From the NCBI GenBank assembly GCA_963814355.1, contig CAWFCZ010000018.1:1-64000 (forward strand): a stretch of 64,000 nucleotides of DNA, read 5' to 3'. The position numbers were made by a program, and so were the translations under genes. The notes below the pieces were generated by a model. That model saw nothing but the letters and a program-made list of their open reading frames with translations, ran no database searches and was not told the origin of the DNA. The stretch comes from JADGOV01 sp963814355. GTDB lineage: Bacteria > Actinomycetota > Actinomycetes > JADGOV01. Positions 51,075-60,108 of the stretch are shown here, in pieces. Numbering within the stretch: the first letter of the stretch is position 1; every line of letters begins with the position of its first letter.

Positions 51075-51535
51075 GGGGCGGCCACCGACCTGGGACTGAT
51101 CGCCAGCCCACCGAGCAGGCCGGCCACCTTCGGGACGAGCCAGGCCCGCCGGGAATGGCTGCCGAGCACGACGTAGAGGCAGAAAGCCCGGCCGGCCTCG
51201 GTGTAGAAGTACTGCACACCGCTCTGCCCGGGCAGCGCCCGCTGCAGCTGCCGGGTGCTGAAGTCCGCCGGGGTGGGCCGGGGACGTCCCCGGCGGGTGA
51301 ACAGGGCGGTGCCGCTGGCCTGCGGGTCGTACTCGAACACCACGACGAGCACGTCGTCCGGGCCCATCCGCTCGACCGCGCCGCTGCCGAAGTCGCCGCG
51401 CTGGTCCGGCAGCGGGAAGGTGGCCAGGTGCAGCACGGCGTTGGTGGTGGCCCCGGCCGAGGCCGGCCGCCGGGACACACGAGCGCTCCAGCCGGACGGT
51501 ACCTCCACGACCAGGCCGAGCCGCTCCAGTCTCAC
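51071..51535 (-). CDS. Unknown protein of the MauA-like operon
   Basis: 154 residues, GTG start overlapping the preceding stop (GTGA). Beta-rich: RLERLGLVVEVPSGWSARV, NAVLHLATFPLPDQRGDFG, VLVVVFEYDPQASGTALFT, and a C-terminal SRRAWLVPKVAGLLGGLAI. No signal peptide or membrane helix is obvious. The pattern resembles small lipoprotein-like domains seen in signalling or secretion operons; not recognised. Coupled to both neighbours by overlapping stops and starts. Confidence 0.7.
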   Translation of the reverse strand: MRLERLGLVVEVPSGWSARVSRRPASAGATTNAVLHLATFPLPDQRGDFGSGAVERMGPDDVLVVVFEYDPQASGTALFTRRGRPRPTPADFSTRQLQRALPGQSGVQYFYTEAGRAFCLYVVLGSHSRRAWLVPKVAGLLGGLAISPRSVAAP

Positions 51536-52125
51536 GCCGCCCATCCCGCGGCTACGGCACCGGCCGCGACCGCGGCGAGGATCCCCCACGTGACCCGGTC
51601 GGCCCCCGGCCGCCACGCCCGCAGCCGGCGGTGCGCGGCCCGCAGGTGATCGGGCCGGTTGACCCGGGCCAGCAGCAGCACCGGGGCAGCCCGGACTGCG
51701 CCGTAGGTCATCCCGAGCAGCCCGCCGAAGGCCGCCGAGGCGCTGAGCAGGCTCAGCAGCAGCATCAGGTACACCGTCGATGTGCTCACTACGGTCGCCA
51801 CGCCGGTCCCCAGCTGAAAGCCGAATCCGCTGCCGTATACCCAGCCGCGGTAGTGGTGGAGCCAGTTCTCATCGACCTGCCGCCGCAGTGTGGGCAGTCG
51901 CCGGTCCAGCACCCGGAGGTCGAGCAGCAGGCCGGCCAGGCAAGCGAGCGCGAAGGCCAGCCACCGCGCACGCTCCGCACCCGCCGGCAGCCAACTCCCC
52001 AGAGCTCCCGCCGCCCCGCCGGCCAGCGCGCCCCCGGCGATCGAGCCGAGGACGTAGCCGGTGACCGTCAGCGCCCATCGGTTGTGGCGTCCCCGCTCCC
52101 CGAGCGGGGTGATGCTCGCGAGCAT
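51532..52125 (-). CDS. Polytopic membrane protein of the MauA-like operon
   Basis: 197 residues, about five to six hydrophobic segments (WALTVTGYVLGSIAGGALAG, WLAFALACLAGLLLDL, VVSTSTVYLMLLLSLLSA, ITWGILAAVAAGAVAAGWAA-like end). A conserved-looking HHYRGWVYGSGFGFQLGTG loop lies in the middle. Family not recognised. Between the thioredoxin-like gene and the beta-rich unknown gene; probably part of the export or oxidation machinery. Confidence 0.72.
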   Translation of the reverse strand: MLASITPLGERGRHNRWALTVTGYVLGSIAGGALAGGAAGALGSWLPAGAERARWLAFALACLAGLLLDLRVLDRRLPTLRRQVDENWLHHYRGWVYGSGFGFQLGTGVATVVSTSTVYLMLLLSLLSASAAFGGLLGMTYGAVRAAPVLLLARVNRPDHLRAAHRRLRAWRPGADRVTWGILAAVAAGAVAAGWAA

Positions 52126-52205
52126 CGATTCGCCTCAAGGGGACCAGCTCGAGCGGATCGCGGCGGTCGCCGCCAGCGGCAGCCCGATCACCAGCACCGC
52201 GCCGG

Positions 52206-52961
52206 TCATTCCCGCCGGCCGGAAGAGGGGTCGGCAGGTTGGGCGTACAGGCTGCCATGCCCGGGTGCGATGCCGGCGGCCAGCAGCTCGGCGTCGATCC
52301 GATCCGGCCGGTCCGGGTCCTCCGGCCGACCGGCCCGGGCACCACTGGGCCGTGGTGACCGCTGCCCGGCATCCCGTAACGCCTGGCGCATCAGGTCGGC
52401 GACCTGCTGCCAGCTGGCCGCGGATCCCTCGCCGGTGACCCGCCCGGATTCGCCGTCGACGTAGACGAAGTACGGCGAGGCCGGCACCCGGTAGTCCACC
52501 CACGCCGCGCTGGACAGCACGAGCGTCGCCTGCGGCGGGGCCAGCTCCCGCAGCCGCGACTCGCTCTCCTCGGCGGCGTCCTTGGCCACGATGACCAGGT
52601 GCGCGCCGCCGGGGATGGCCAGGTCCCGACCGGTGAACGCGGCCCAGAAGGTGGCGCAGGTAGCGCATCCCGAGGTCAGGAAGGCCAGCAGCGTCGGGCG
52701 TGGCGCCCCGACGATCACCAAAGCGCTCAGCTCGTCGTCGAGGCTCGTACCGGTGATGTCGTACGCCGTCGCGCCGCCATCGCCCGACCGGGACTTGATC
52801 TCCACGGGCTGCCTCCGACGGGTGGACTCCGCGCCCGGGTCGAGGCTGGCACCGAGTTCGTGCAGCGCCCGGAGGATCTCCGCATGGCTGCGCAGCAGGC
52901 CAGCGACCAGCAGGCCGAGCAGCACGATGGCGCATCCCTCGGCCACGATCAGGGCGAGCAC
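52206..52961 (-). CDS. Membrane-anchored thioredoxin-like protein (MauD/TlpA-like)
   Basis: 251 residues. N-terminal anchor (LALIVAEGCAIVLLGLLVAGLL), then an extracytoplasmic redoxin fold with LLAFLTSGCATCATFWAAFTG (CxxC) and VDYRVPASPYFVYVDGESG (cis-Pro region). GTG 52961 with GGAG six bases upstream. Resembles MauD, the disulfide-handling protein needed for MauA maturation. Directly follows the MauE-like gene. Confidence 0.82.
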   Translation of the reverse strand: MLALIVAEGCAIVLLGLLVAGLLRSHAEILRALHELGASLDPGAESTRRRQPVEIKSRSGDGGATAYDITGTSLDDELSALVIVGAPRPTLLAFLTSGCATCATFWAAFTGRDLAIPGGAHLVIVAKDAAEESESRLRELAPPQATLVLSSAAWVDYRVPASPYFVYVDGESGRVTGEGSAASWQQVADLMRQALRDAGQRSPRPSGARAGRPEDPDRPDRIDAELLAAGIAPGHGSLYAQPADPSSGRRE

Positions 52962-52978
52962 GGCAGCTCCGGTGGACG

Positions 52979-53521
52979 TCAGGTTTGGGCGGGTACAGCG
53001 GCCCGGGCGATCGCCGCGGCGGTGCTGCGCGGCAGGACCGCTAGCAGAAGGTAAGTGAACCAGACACCGAGCGATGTCATCGCGAGAAACGGCAACCCGG
53101 CGAGCGGGCCGTTGCCCACCACGTCGACCATCGAGCGGGCCGGTCCGGCCGCGACGGCGAGCGCCACACCGGCCAGCACGCTGGTGACCGCCAGGTGCAG
53201 CCGGGTCGGCGGGGTGTCCGCGGTACCGAAGCAGCCGCACGAGGCGAGCACGCCGCCGCGAGCCAGGGCGACAGAAACGAAAACCGAAAAGGCGGCGTAG
53301 CTGGCGGCGACGAGCACCGCGGACAGCCGCCCGCCAGCTCCCGCCGCTGCCGCGCCGACGACCGCTTCGGCCGCGCCGAAGACTCGCACTAGCCCCGGGT
53401 GGGCCGGCAGCCGCAGCGACGCCAGCGCCCGAACCGCCGAGTCCGGGCGGAAGATCTTTGGTACCCCGGCCACGACAAGGATCGCGGCCGCGACCAGGTA
53501 CGGACCGGCAAGCCAGGACAT
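52979..53521 (-). CDS. MauE/DoxX-like membrane protein
   Basis: 180 residues, four predicted helices. YLVAAAILVVAGVPKIFRP and ARGGVLASCGCFGTADTPPTR are the MauE signature; the CGCFG cysteines lie in a loop and probably relay electrons or disulfides to the MauD-like partner. First gene of the operon leading to the MauA-like secreted protein. Confidence 0.85.
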   Translation of the reverse strand: MSWLAGPYLVAAAILVVAGVPKIFRPDSAVRALASLRLPAHPGLVRVFGAAEAVVGAAAAGAGGRLSAVLVAASYAAFSVFVSVALARGGVLASCGCFGTADTPPTRLHLAVTSVLAGVALAVAAGPARSMVDVVGNGPLAGLPFLAMTSLGVWFTYLLLAVLPRSTAAAIARAAVPAQT

Positions 53522-53899
53522 CGCGCGAAGCCTACCCGCCGGGCGGGGTTGGTCTGGGCGCTACTGGATTCTGCCGGCGCGGGGCCGCCCCCCGGCCGGC
53601 TCGCACCACACCCGGCTCGTCGAACTCGGCCCCAGTACCCGTAGTTTTGGTCGGTTATCGGCGCCGTGCCCGAGCCGGACCCTCGATGGCGGCGACAACA
53701 TCCGTATCAGTGCTCTTCGTCGAACCGGAATCGAGAGACCTCAGGCACGACTCCCCTAGGCCGGCTGAAGACACGTCGCCGCGGGCCTCATCACGCGCCG
53801 CGCCGAAGGGCGTCGATAGCTCACCGGAGGAGTCGGCCGGCCGCCCGTCGCAAGGAGCCCGACACCAGCCCTTGGTGGCGAGCCGCCCCGGCTGAGCGG
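53522..53899. other. No gene between MauE-like and thioesterase genes
   Basis: About 380 bp without a supported coding sequence; presumably contains the promoter of the MauE-like operon. Confidence 0.45.
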
Positions 53900-54412
53900 T
53901 CAGGATGCGGGCAGCGGGAACACCAGGAGCGTGCTCGAGGCGGTGGCGAGGATCTTGCCCGCCGCGTCCCGCACCTCGCCCTCGGCGAAGGCGACCCGCG
54001 TGCCCAGCTTGACGACCCTGCCTGTCGCGGTGAGCGTGCCGCTGTAGGCGTGGACAGCTCCCAGGTAGCTGACCTTCAGCTCGAGGGAGGTGTAGCCGAT
54101 CCCCCGCTCGAGCGTGGTGTGCACCGCGCACCCGACGACGGAGTCCAGCACGGTGCAGACCAGTCCACCGTGGACGATGCCGATGGGGTTGTAGTGCGAC
54201 TCGTCGGGCTGGCAGGTGAACTCGACCTCACCGCGCTCGACGCGGGTGACCGACATCCGCATCAGCTCCGAGATCGGCGGCGGGGGGAGCGTGCCGTCGG
54301 CCAGTGCGCGCATCGCCTCCAGACCGGAGAGCCCGGCGGCAGCCGCGGCCGCGGCCAGCGGGTCCTGCCAGGTGACGGTGCGCGAACGCACCGGACCGTC
54401 CGCGGGGCTCAC
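53900..54412 (-). CDS. PaaI-type thioesterase
   Basis: 170 residues, hotdog fold. HYNPIGIVHGGLVCTVLDSVVGCAVHTTL carries the active-site HGG region and helix Asp typical of PaaI; YTSLELKVSYLGAVHAYSGTLTATG follows. Hydrolyses acyl-CoA (often aromatic). GTG start overlaps the HxlR stop (GTGA). Confidence 0.88.
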   Translation of the reverse strand: MSPADGPVRSRTVTWQDPLAAAAAAAGLSGLEAMRALADGTLPPPPISELMRMSVTRVERGEVEFTCQPDESHYNPIGIVHGGLVCTVLDSVVGCAVHTTLERGIGYTSLELKVSYLGAVHAYSGTLTATGRVVKLGTRVAFAEGEVRDAAGKILATASSTLLVFPLPAS

Positions 54413-54954
54413 GGCTGCGACTCCCCGTCGTCACCCGCCGGAGCACCGACTCCCGCGACACGCTCGCGGGCGTGCTCCACCGCGCCGGTAGGGACGAGCT
54501 CGTAGCCGCCCGCGACGGCCTTCTCCCCGCATATCCGGCAGCGCCACTCCCCGACCACTTCGTGGCGCCCTCGTCCTTGGGGGTCGTGCAGTGCTCGCGC
54601 GGGGGGCTCGGCCACGGCCCACCGGTCCCCCCACTGACGCAGTGCGTGGAGCACCGGGACGAGGCCTCGACCGGACGCCGTGAGGTGGTACTCCGAGCGC
54701 GGGGGGTGCTTCGAGTAGGGCCGGCGCTCGAGGATGCCAGCGGCGACGAGCTTCGCCAACCGTGCCGTGAGCCGGTCCCGCGGTGCGCCGGTACCGTGCG
54801 CGATCTCGCCGAAGCGGTGGTTGCCGAACAGGACCTCCCGGACCACGAGCAGTGTCCAGCGGTCGCCGACCAGCTCGAGCGCGGCAGCGGCGGAGCACGC
54901 CCGCCCAGCAAGCCTGTCGGGGTCGATGGGCCGCGGATCGTCAACGATGTTCAT
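54409..54954 (-). CDS. HxlR-family regulator
   Basis: 181 residues. CSAAAALELVGDRWTLLVVREVLFGNHRFGEI, RLTARLAKLVAAGILERRPY and RSEYHLTASGRGLVPVL are the HxlR winged helix. A C-terminal extension has EWRCRICGEKAV, a CxxC that may bind zinc. Divergent from the MFS exporter, which it may control. The start at 54954 is chosen by homology; no strong ribosome binding site. Confidence 0.87.
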   Translation of the reverse strand: MNIVDDPRPIDPDRLAGRACSAAAALELVGDRWTLLVVREVLFGNHRFGEIAHGTGAPRDRLTARLAKLVAAGILERRPYSKHPPRSEYHLTASGRGLVPVLHALRQWGDRWAVAEPPARALHDPQGRGRHEVVGEWRCRICGEKAVAGGYELVPTGAVEHARERVAGVGAPAGDDGESQP

Positions 54955-55037
54955 CCGATAAGGTTTGCACATCAAACTCACTTCGGCTACTGTCGGGCCA
55001 ATCGGTTGGACTTCCCCACTCACCCCGTGAGGCCCCC

Positions 55038-56459
55038 GTGTCGCTGACAGAACCCGCCGCGCCCGGGACCCCGGCGGTCCGGCCCGGGCCCGTGCTCGCG
55101 GTCCTCTCGATAGCCGCGTTCATGGCCAGCCTCGACCTGTTCATCGTCAACGTAGCTTTCGATGACATCGGCCGCGACCTCGCGCGCCCGGGCGGCACCC
55201 TGGTGCTGTCAGACCTCAGCTGGGTACTCAACGGCTACGCGATCGTCTATGCCGCTCTGCTCGTCCCGCTCGGCCGCCTCGCCGACCGCTACGGCCGCAA
55301 GCGCGGCTTCCTACTCGGCCTCGCCGTGTTCGTGGTCGCCAGCGCAGCGTGCGCGGCGAGCGCAGGACTGTGGGCACTGGTGCTGTTCCGGACACTGCAG
55401 GCGGCGGGGGCCGCGCTGCTCACCCCGACCAGCCTCGGCCTGCTGGTGGCCTCCACACCGCTGGCCGAGCGCGCCCGGGCGGTGCGAATCTGGGCCGCGA
55501 CCGGCGCTCTGGCCGCCGCGGCAGGCCCGGTCCTCGGCGGTCTCCTGGTGGCCGTGTCGTGGCGTTGGGTGTTCCTGGTCAACCTCCCGATCGGGGTGCT
55601 GGCGATCGTCGCCGCGGTCCGACTCGTACCCGACGTCCGCGAGGACCGCAGCGGCCGGGTACCCGACCTCGTCGGCGCGGCGCTGCTGGCGCTCGGCGTC
55701 GGCGCGCTCACCCTGGCCCTGGTCCAGGGGCCGGTGTGGGGCTGGGGCAGTGCGGGGGTGATATCGGCATTCGTCGTCGCCGCGCTCGGCGTCGCAGCCT
55801 TCGCCGGGCGATGCACGCGCCACCCGGCACCGATCGTCGAGCCGGCCCTGCTCCGGGTGCGCGCCTTTGCGTGGTCGAACGTCACCTCCCTCGTGTTCTC
55901 CCTCGCCTTCGCCGCCTCGCTGCTGACCCTCGTGCTGTGGCTGCAGCAGGTGTGGGGGTGGTCGGCACTGCGGACCGGGCTGGCGGTCGCCCCGGGACCG
56001 CTGATGGTCCCGGTGTTCGCCGCGGTGGCACAGCAACTCTCGCGGTCAATGCCCGTCGGCCGGATCGCGGCGGCAGGCTGCCTGCTGCTCGGGCTCGGGT
56101 CGGTGCTGGTCGCGCTGAGCGTCGGCCAGGAACCAAGCTACGCGCTCGAGATCCTGCCCGGCTGGCTCGTCGGCGGAGCCGGGGTGGGCCTGGCCCTGCC
56201 GACGATCCTGGGCTCGGCCACGCTCGACCTACCGGCCGACCGTGCAGCGACCGGCAGCGGGGTGGTGAACATGGCCCGCCAGATCGGGTTCGTGCTCGGC
56301 GTCAGCGTGCTCGTCGTCCTGCTCGGCTCCCCGGTGGGGTACAGAGCAGCGCAGGCGGGTTTCCAGCGGGTGTGGTGGGCGGTGGCCGCCACCGCGGCGC
56401 TCGCCGCGATGGCGGCGCTCGGGATGACCCCCCGGCCGTTGGCCGCCCGCACCGCCTAG
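55038..56459 (+). CDS. MFS drug exporter (DHA2-like, 14 helices)
   Basis: 473 residues. SIAAFMASLDLFIVNVAFDDIG is motif D1/N-terminus of DHA2 exporters, GRLADRYGRKRGFLLGLAV is motif A, GPVLGGLLVAVSWRWVFLVNLPIG is motif C. Proton-driven export of hydrophobic drugs. GTG start with GAGG upstream, divergent from the HxlR gene with an 83-bp shared promoter region. Confidence 0.9.
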   Translation: MSLTEPAAPGTPAVRPGPVLAVLSIAAFMASLDLFIVNVAFDDIGRDLARPGGTLVLSDLSWVLNGYAIVYAALLVPLGRLADRYGRKRGFLLGLAVFVVASAACAASAGLWALVLFRTLQAAGAALLTPTSLGLLVASTPLAERARAVRIWAATGALAAAAGPVLGGLLVAVSWRWVFLVNLPIGVLAIVAAVRLVPDVREDRSGRVPDLVGAALLALGVGALTLALVQGPVWGWGSAGVISAFVVAALGVAAFAGRCTRHPAPIVEPALLRVRAFAWSNVTSLVFSLAFAASLLTLVLWLQQVWGWSALRTGLAVAPGPLMVPVFAAVAQQLSRSMPVGRIAAAGCLLLGLGSVLVALSVGQEPSYALEILPGWLVGGAGVGLALPTILGSATLDLPADRAATGSGVVNMARQIGFVLGVSVLVVLLGSPVGYRAAQAGFQRVWWAVAATAALAAMAALGMTPRPLAARTA

Positions 56460-56479
56460 GCCAAAGTTTCGTGATCTTG

Positions 56480-57040
56480 ATCGGAGGAACCCTGGGTGAG
56501 CTGGTGTGCTCGCCGACGATGATGGTGTTGCGGGCCAGGTGGTCAGGTGATCGGGAAGCCCGCGGAAGCTGAGTACGGCGTTCCCGTGCTCGTCGGTCTT
56601 GCGGGCGCGTTAAGACGCAGGTCGAGGTCGTCGGCCTGGATGGTGCGGAAGTCGCGCTCGACCCGGGCGAGGTTCTTGTAGCCGGTGACTCCGCCGGGGG
56701 GCCAGGCGGTGCGCGGGCAGCGGGGTGCGGATCACGGTAGCGCAGGTGCTTGGCCATCGTGTACGTGTCGACCACCTTGCCGACCGCGACCCCGATCGCG
56801 TCGGCGCCGGCGAGGGTGCCGGCCTGTGCCCGGGCGGCGACCTTGGCCAGCAGGGCCTCGGTGGCGGCCAGCAGGCTCTCTCGCTTGGCGCTGCGACGCT
56901 CGGCCAGGACCGGGTTGCGGCCGGCGATGAGGCGTTCGCCCGGGTAGTCCGGATGGGTGATCTCGGCCAGGTCCTGGGTGTCGAACAGGCTCATCTGCAG
57001 CGGCCCGTCGGCGGCGACCAGCGCCTTGTCATCGTCAACT
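56480..57040 (-). pseudogene. IS1634-family transposase remnant
   Basis: Fragments in several frames: KALVAADGPLQMSLFDTQDL, ITHPDYPGERLIAGRNPVLA, VGKVVDTYTMAKHLRY, and further on GYKNLARVERDFRTIQADDL. These match the C-terminal half of IS1634-type transposases. Frameshifts and lost ends show it is dead. It ends just upstream of panE. Confidence 0.78.
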
Positions 57041-57052
57041 AGGGTCGGCGGC

Positions 57053-57982
57053 ATGTCGGACCCCGCGCTTCCCCCGCCATCGGACCGCGACCGGATGCGG
57101 ATCGCGGTGCTCGGCCCCGGCGGAGTCGGCGGGCTGCTCGCCGCGCTGCTGATCCGGGCCGGGGATGACGTGGTGTGCCTCGCCGGGCTGGACACCGCCA
57201 CCGCCCTGGCGACGCAGGGGCTGCGGGTGGCGAGCGGGCAGTTCGGCAGCTTCGCCGTACCGGCCACCGCCGCCGAGCGGCTCGACGGACCGGTGGATGT
57301 CTGCCTGGTCACGGTGAAGGCGACCGCGCTGGACGACGCCTTGGTGCGCGTACCGGCCGGCGTGCTCGGCGAGGCGCTCGTCGTACCGCTGCTCAACGGC
57401 GTGGAGCATCTCGCCGCGCTGCGGGCGACCTACCCGAGGGCCACGGTGGTGGCCGCCAGCATCCGGGTGGAGTCGGCCCGGCTGACCCCGGGCGAGATCC
57501 GGCACGACAGCCCGTTCACGGCGGTGGAGCTGGCGGCGCCCGCGGCGGCCCAGGACCGGGTACGGCGCTTCGCCGCGCACCTGGAGCGCGCCGGAGTCAC
57601 CGTCACGATCAGGCCGGATGAGGTGGGCGTGCTGTGGGACAAGCTCGGCTTCCTCGGGCCGCTCGCGCTGCTGACCACGCACGCCCAGGCACCGGCCGGC
57701 GTGGTGCGCGAGACCCGCCGGGAGGAGCTGACCGCCGTCGTTGCCGAGGTGGCCGCCGTGGCCCGCGCCGAGGGCGCGGCCGGCGACGGTGACGCGGCGC
57801 TCGCCTTCTTCGACCGGGTCCCGGCGGCGATGCGGTCCTCGATGCAGCGCGACGCCGAAGCCGGCCGGGCACTGGAGATCGAGGCGATCGGCGGGGCGGT
57901 GCTGCGGGCGGCCCAGCGGCACGGCATCGACGTACCGGTGACCGCCCGCATCGTGGCCGAGCTGCGAGCCCGAGTCTCCTGA
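57053..57982 (+). CDS. panE: Ketopantoate reductase family protein
   Basis: 309 residues. NADPH motif IAVLGPGGVGGLLAALL, VTVKATALDDAL, PLLNGVEHLAAL, and C-terminal helical domain with SSMQRDAEAGRALEIEAIGG, the substrate-binding Ser/Glu region. Reduces ketopantoate to pantoate in pantothenate synthesis; paralogues with other substrates are common. ATG 57053 or 57095 possible. The IS1634 remnant occupies its upstream region. Confidence 0.85.
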   Translation: MSDPALPPPSDRDRMRIAVLGPGGVGGLLAALLIRAGDDVVCLAGLDTATALATQGLRVASGQFGSFAVPATAAERLDGPVDVCLVTVKATALDDALVRVPAGVLGEALVVPLLNGVEHLAALRATYPRATVVAASIRVESARLTPGEIRHDSPFTAVELAAPAAAQDRVRRFAAHLERAGVTVTIRPDEVGVLWDKLGFLGPLALLTTHAQAPAGVVRETRREELTAVVAEVAAVARAEGAAGDGDAALAFFDRVPAAMRSSMQRDAEAGRALEIEAIGGAVLRAAQRHGIDVPVTARIVAELRARVS

Positions 57983-58006
57983 CCCCGACGGCCTGACGAG
58001 GCGCGG

Positions 58007-58864
58007 TTACCGGAAGACGACCGTTTTCCCGCCGTCGAGGAGCACCCGGTGCTCGACGTGCCAGAGCACTGCGCGAGCCAGCGCGAGGCACTCCACGTCC
58101 CGGCCGACGGCGGCCAGCTTGTCCGGCCCCATGCTGTGATCGACCCGGGCGACTTCCTGTTCGATGATCGGGCCCTCATCGAGGGTCGCGGTGACGTAGT
58201 GCGCGGTGGCGCCGATCAGCTTCACGCCGCGCTGGTGCGCTTGGACGTAGGGCCGGGCGCCCTTGAACCCGGGCAGGAACGAGTGGTGAATGTTGATCGC
58301 CCGACCGGCGAGACGGGCACACACCTCGGCGGAGAGGATCTGCATGTACCGGGCGAGCACGACGAGATCCACCCGGTAACGCTCGACGAGCCCGAGCAGC
58401 GCGGCCTCCTGCTCACCCTTGATCTGCGCCGTCACCGGCAGATGGTGGAAGGGCACCCCGTAGGACGTGGCGAGCGGCGCGGCCGTGTCGTGATTGGACG
58501 CCACCGCGACGATGTCCGCCGGCAGCGCCCCGATCCGCCAGCGGTAAAGCAGGTCGTTGAGGCAATGTTCCTGGCGCGAGACCAGGACGAGGACCCGGCT
58601 GCGTTCCTCGGTGCCGTGCACCTCCCAGGTCATGGCGAAACGGTCGGCGACCAGGGCCAGCTCGGCGAGCAGCCGGTCGCGGTCCGGACTCTCGGCGGAG
58701 AAATGCACCCGCATGAAGAACCGGCCGGTATACGGGTCGCCGTACTGCTGGCTGTCCAGGATGTTGCAGCGCAGGGCGGCGAGACTGCCGGCCACCGCGT
58801 GCACGATGCCCAGGCGATCGAGGCAGGACAGGGTCAGGATGTACTGGATGGCCACTGGCTTCAC
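58007..58864 (-). CDS. purU: Formyltetrahydrofolate deformylase
   Basis: 285 residues. N-terminal ACT domain (LSCLDRLGIVHAVAGSLAAL), C-terminal formyl-transferase fold with SNHDTAAPLATSYGVPFHHLP, YMQILSAEVCARLAGRAINIH HSFLP (catalytic Asn-His region split here for clarity) and DEGPIIEQEVARVDHS with the catalytic Asp. Releases formate from 10-formyl-THF. GTG start overlaps the stop of the GrpB-like gene. Confidence 0.94.
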   Translation of the reverse strand: MKPVAIQYILTLSCLDRLGIVHAVAGSLAALRCNILDSQQYGDPYTGRFFMRVHFSAESPDRDRLLAELALVADRFAMTWEVHGTEERSRVLVLVSRQEHCLNDLLYRWRIGALPADIVAVASNHDTAAPLATSYGVPFHHLPVTAQIKGEQEAALLGLVERYRVDLVVLARYMQILSAEVCARLAGRAINIHHSFLPGFKGARPYVQAHQRGVKLIGATAHYVTATLDEGPIIEQEVARVDHSMGPDKLAAVGRDVECLALARAVLWHVEHRVLLDGGKTVVFR

Positions 58865-59448
58865 GGCACGGCGCCGGCGCCCGGCGAGGGCTCGCCGCGG
58901 GCGCCGGTAAGGATCCGGCGGATGACCTCCGTCTTCGCGGTGGCGTAGTGGTTCACCGTCGGCCAGTCCCGCGCAGCAAGCCGGCGCTTCGTCGCCGCGT
59001 ACGTTTCCCGATCCTCGGCCCTGGACCGGAGCCGGTCCCGGAACAGCACGTACTCCTCGACCGCCGGGTCGTCGTCGGTCCAGATGTGCACGTGCACGTC
59101 CAGCTCCCGAGTCCGCAGCATCCGGTGCCCTGGCTCGCGCACCCGCAGCACGTATCCGGCCCGCTCCAAAGCCGGGAGATAGCCGGACTCGTCCTCGACG
59201 TCGGGCACCGTGACCAGCAGGTCGACGACGGGCTTGGCCACCAGGTCAGGGACCGCGGTCGACCCGATGTGCTCGATCCGGCGGGCCGATGCTCCCAGGG
59301 CCCGTTCGATCCTCCCCCGCTCGACCCGGAAGCGCTCGGCCCATCGCGCGTCGTGGTCGACCAGGACGATCGGCCGCCGTTCCGGGCCGCCGATGAGGTA
59401 GGCGGGGTCGATCGCGGGCGGGTGCTCGGGCGGCTGCAGGTCACTCAC
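58861..59448 (-). CDS. GrpB/UPF0157 family protein
   Basis: 195 residues. Nucleotidyltransferase-like fold: RRIEHIGSTAVPDLVAKPVVDLLV (GSTA/DLLV pattern) and VHIWTDDDPAVEEYVLFRDRL. Some relatives are fused to dephospho-CoA kinase. Cellular role unknown. GTG 59448 overlaps the rpe stop (GTGA). Confidence 0.87.
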   Translation of the reverse strand: MSDLQPPEHPPAIDPAYLIGGPERRPIVLVDHDARWAERFRVERGRIERALGASARRIEHIGSTAVPDLVAKPVVDLLVTVPDVEDESGYLPALERAGYVLRVREPGHRMLRTRELDVHVHIWTDDDPAVEEYVLFRDRLRSRAEDRETYAATKRRLAARDWPTVNHYATAKTEVIRRILTGARGEPSPGAGAVP

Positions 59449-60107
59449 CGATCGGTGCACCGCTGCGCGGCCGCCCGCAGCCGGCGTACGGCTTCCCCCG
59501 GGTCGGCGGTGCCGTACACCGACGAGCCGGCGACGAAGGTGTCCGCCCCGGCCTCGGCGCAGCGTTCGATGGTGCGCTCGTCCACCCCGCCGTCGACCTG
59601 CAACCAGATGTCCAGGTCACCGATCAGCTCCCGGGCCCGGCGCACCTTCGGCAGCGCCAGGTCGAGGAATTTCTGGCCGCCGAAACCCGGCTCGACGGTC
59701 ATCACCAGGATCATGTCGACTTCGCCGAGCAGGTCGGCGTAAGGCTCGATCGGGGTCGCCGGCTTGACCGCCAGCCCGGCCCGGGCGCCTGCCGCGCGGA
59801 TCGCCCGAGCCAGGCGTACCGGCGCGTCGGCCGCCTCGGCGTGGAACGTGACGTTGCGGGCCCCGGCCTCGGCGTACTCCGGCGCCCAGCGGTCCGGGTC
59901 CTCGATCATCAGGTGGCAGTCCACCGGAAGCGAGGCGTACCGAAGCAGGGCGGTGACCACCGGCAGGCCGAGGGTGAGGTTCGGGACGAAATGGTTGTCC
60001 ATGACGTCCACGTGGAGCCAGTCGGCGTCCCCGGCCACGGCGCGCTCGGCATCGGCCAGCTTGGCGAAGTCGGCGGACAGGATGCTGGGCGAGATTCGGA
60101 CGCTCAC
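59445..60107 (-). CDS. rpe: Ribulose-phosphate 3-epimerase
   Basis: 220 residues. ISPSILSADFAKLADAERAV, WLHVDVMDNHFVPNLTLGLP (metal His/Asp), VDCHLMIEDPDRWAPEYAEAG, MTVEPGFGGQKF, WLQVDGGVDERTIERCAEAGA. Pentose phosphate pathway TIM barrel. GTG start one base after the rsmB stop. Confidence 0.96.
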   Translation of the reverse strand: MSVRISPSILSADFAKLADAERAVAGDADWLHVDVMDNHFVPNLTLGLPVVTALLRYASLPVDCHLMIEDPDRWAPEYAEAGARNVTFHAEAADAPVRLARAIRAAGARAGLAVKPATPIEPYADLLGEVDMILVMTVEPGFGGQKFLDLALPKVRRARELIGDLDIWLQVDGGVDERTIERCAEAGADTFVAGSSVYGTADPGEAVRRLRAAAQRCTDR

Positions 60108-60108
60108 G

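Noticed and set aside
56302..57396. A 364-codon minus-strand frame spanning the IS1634 remnant
   Set aside because: Only the middle matches a transposase; the ends are shadows of panE and the MFS gene, and homology changes frame.
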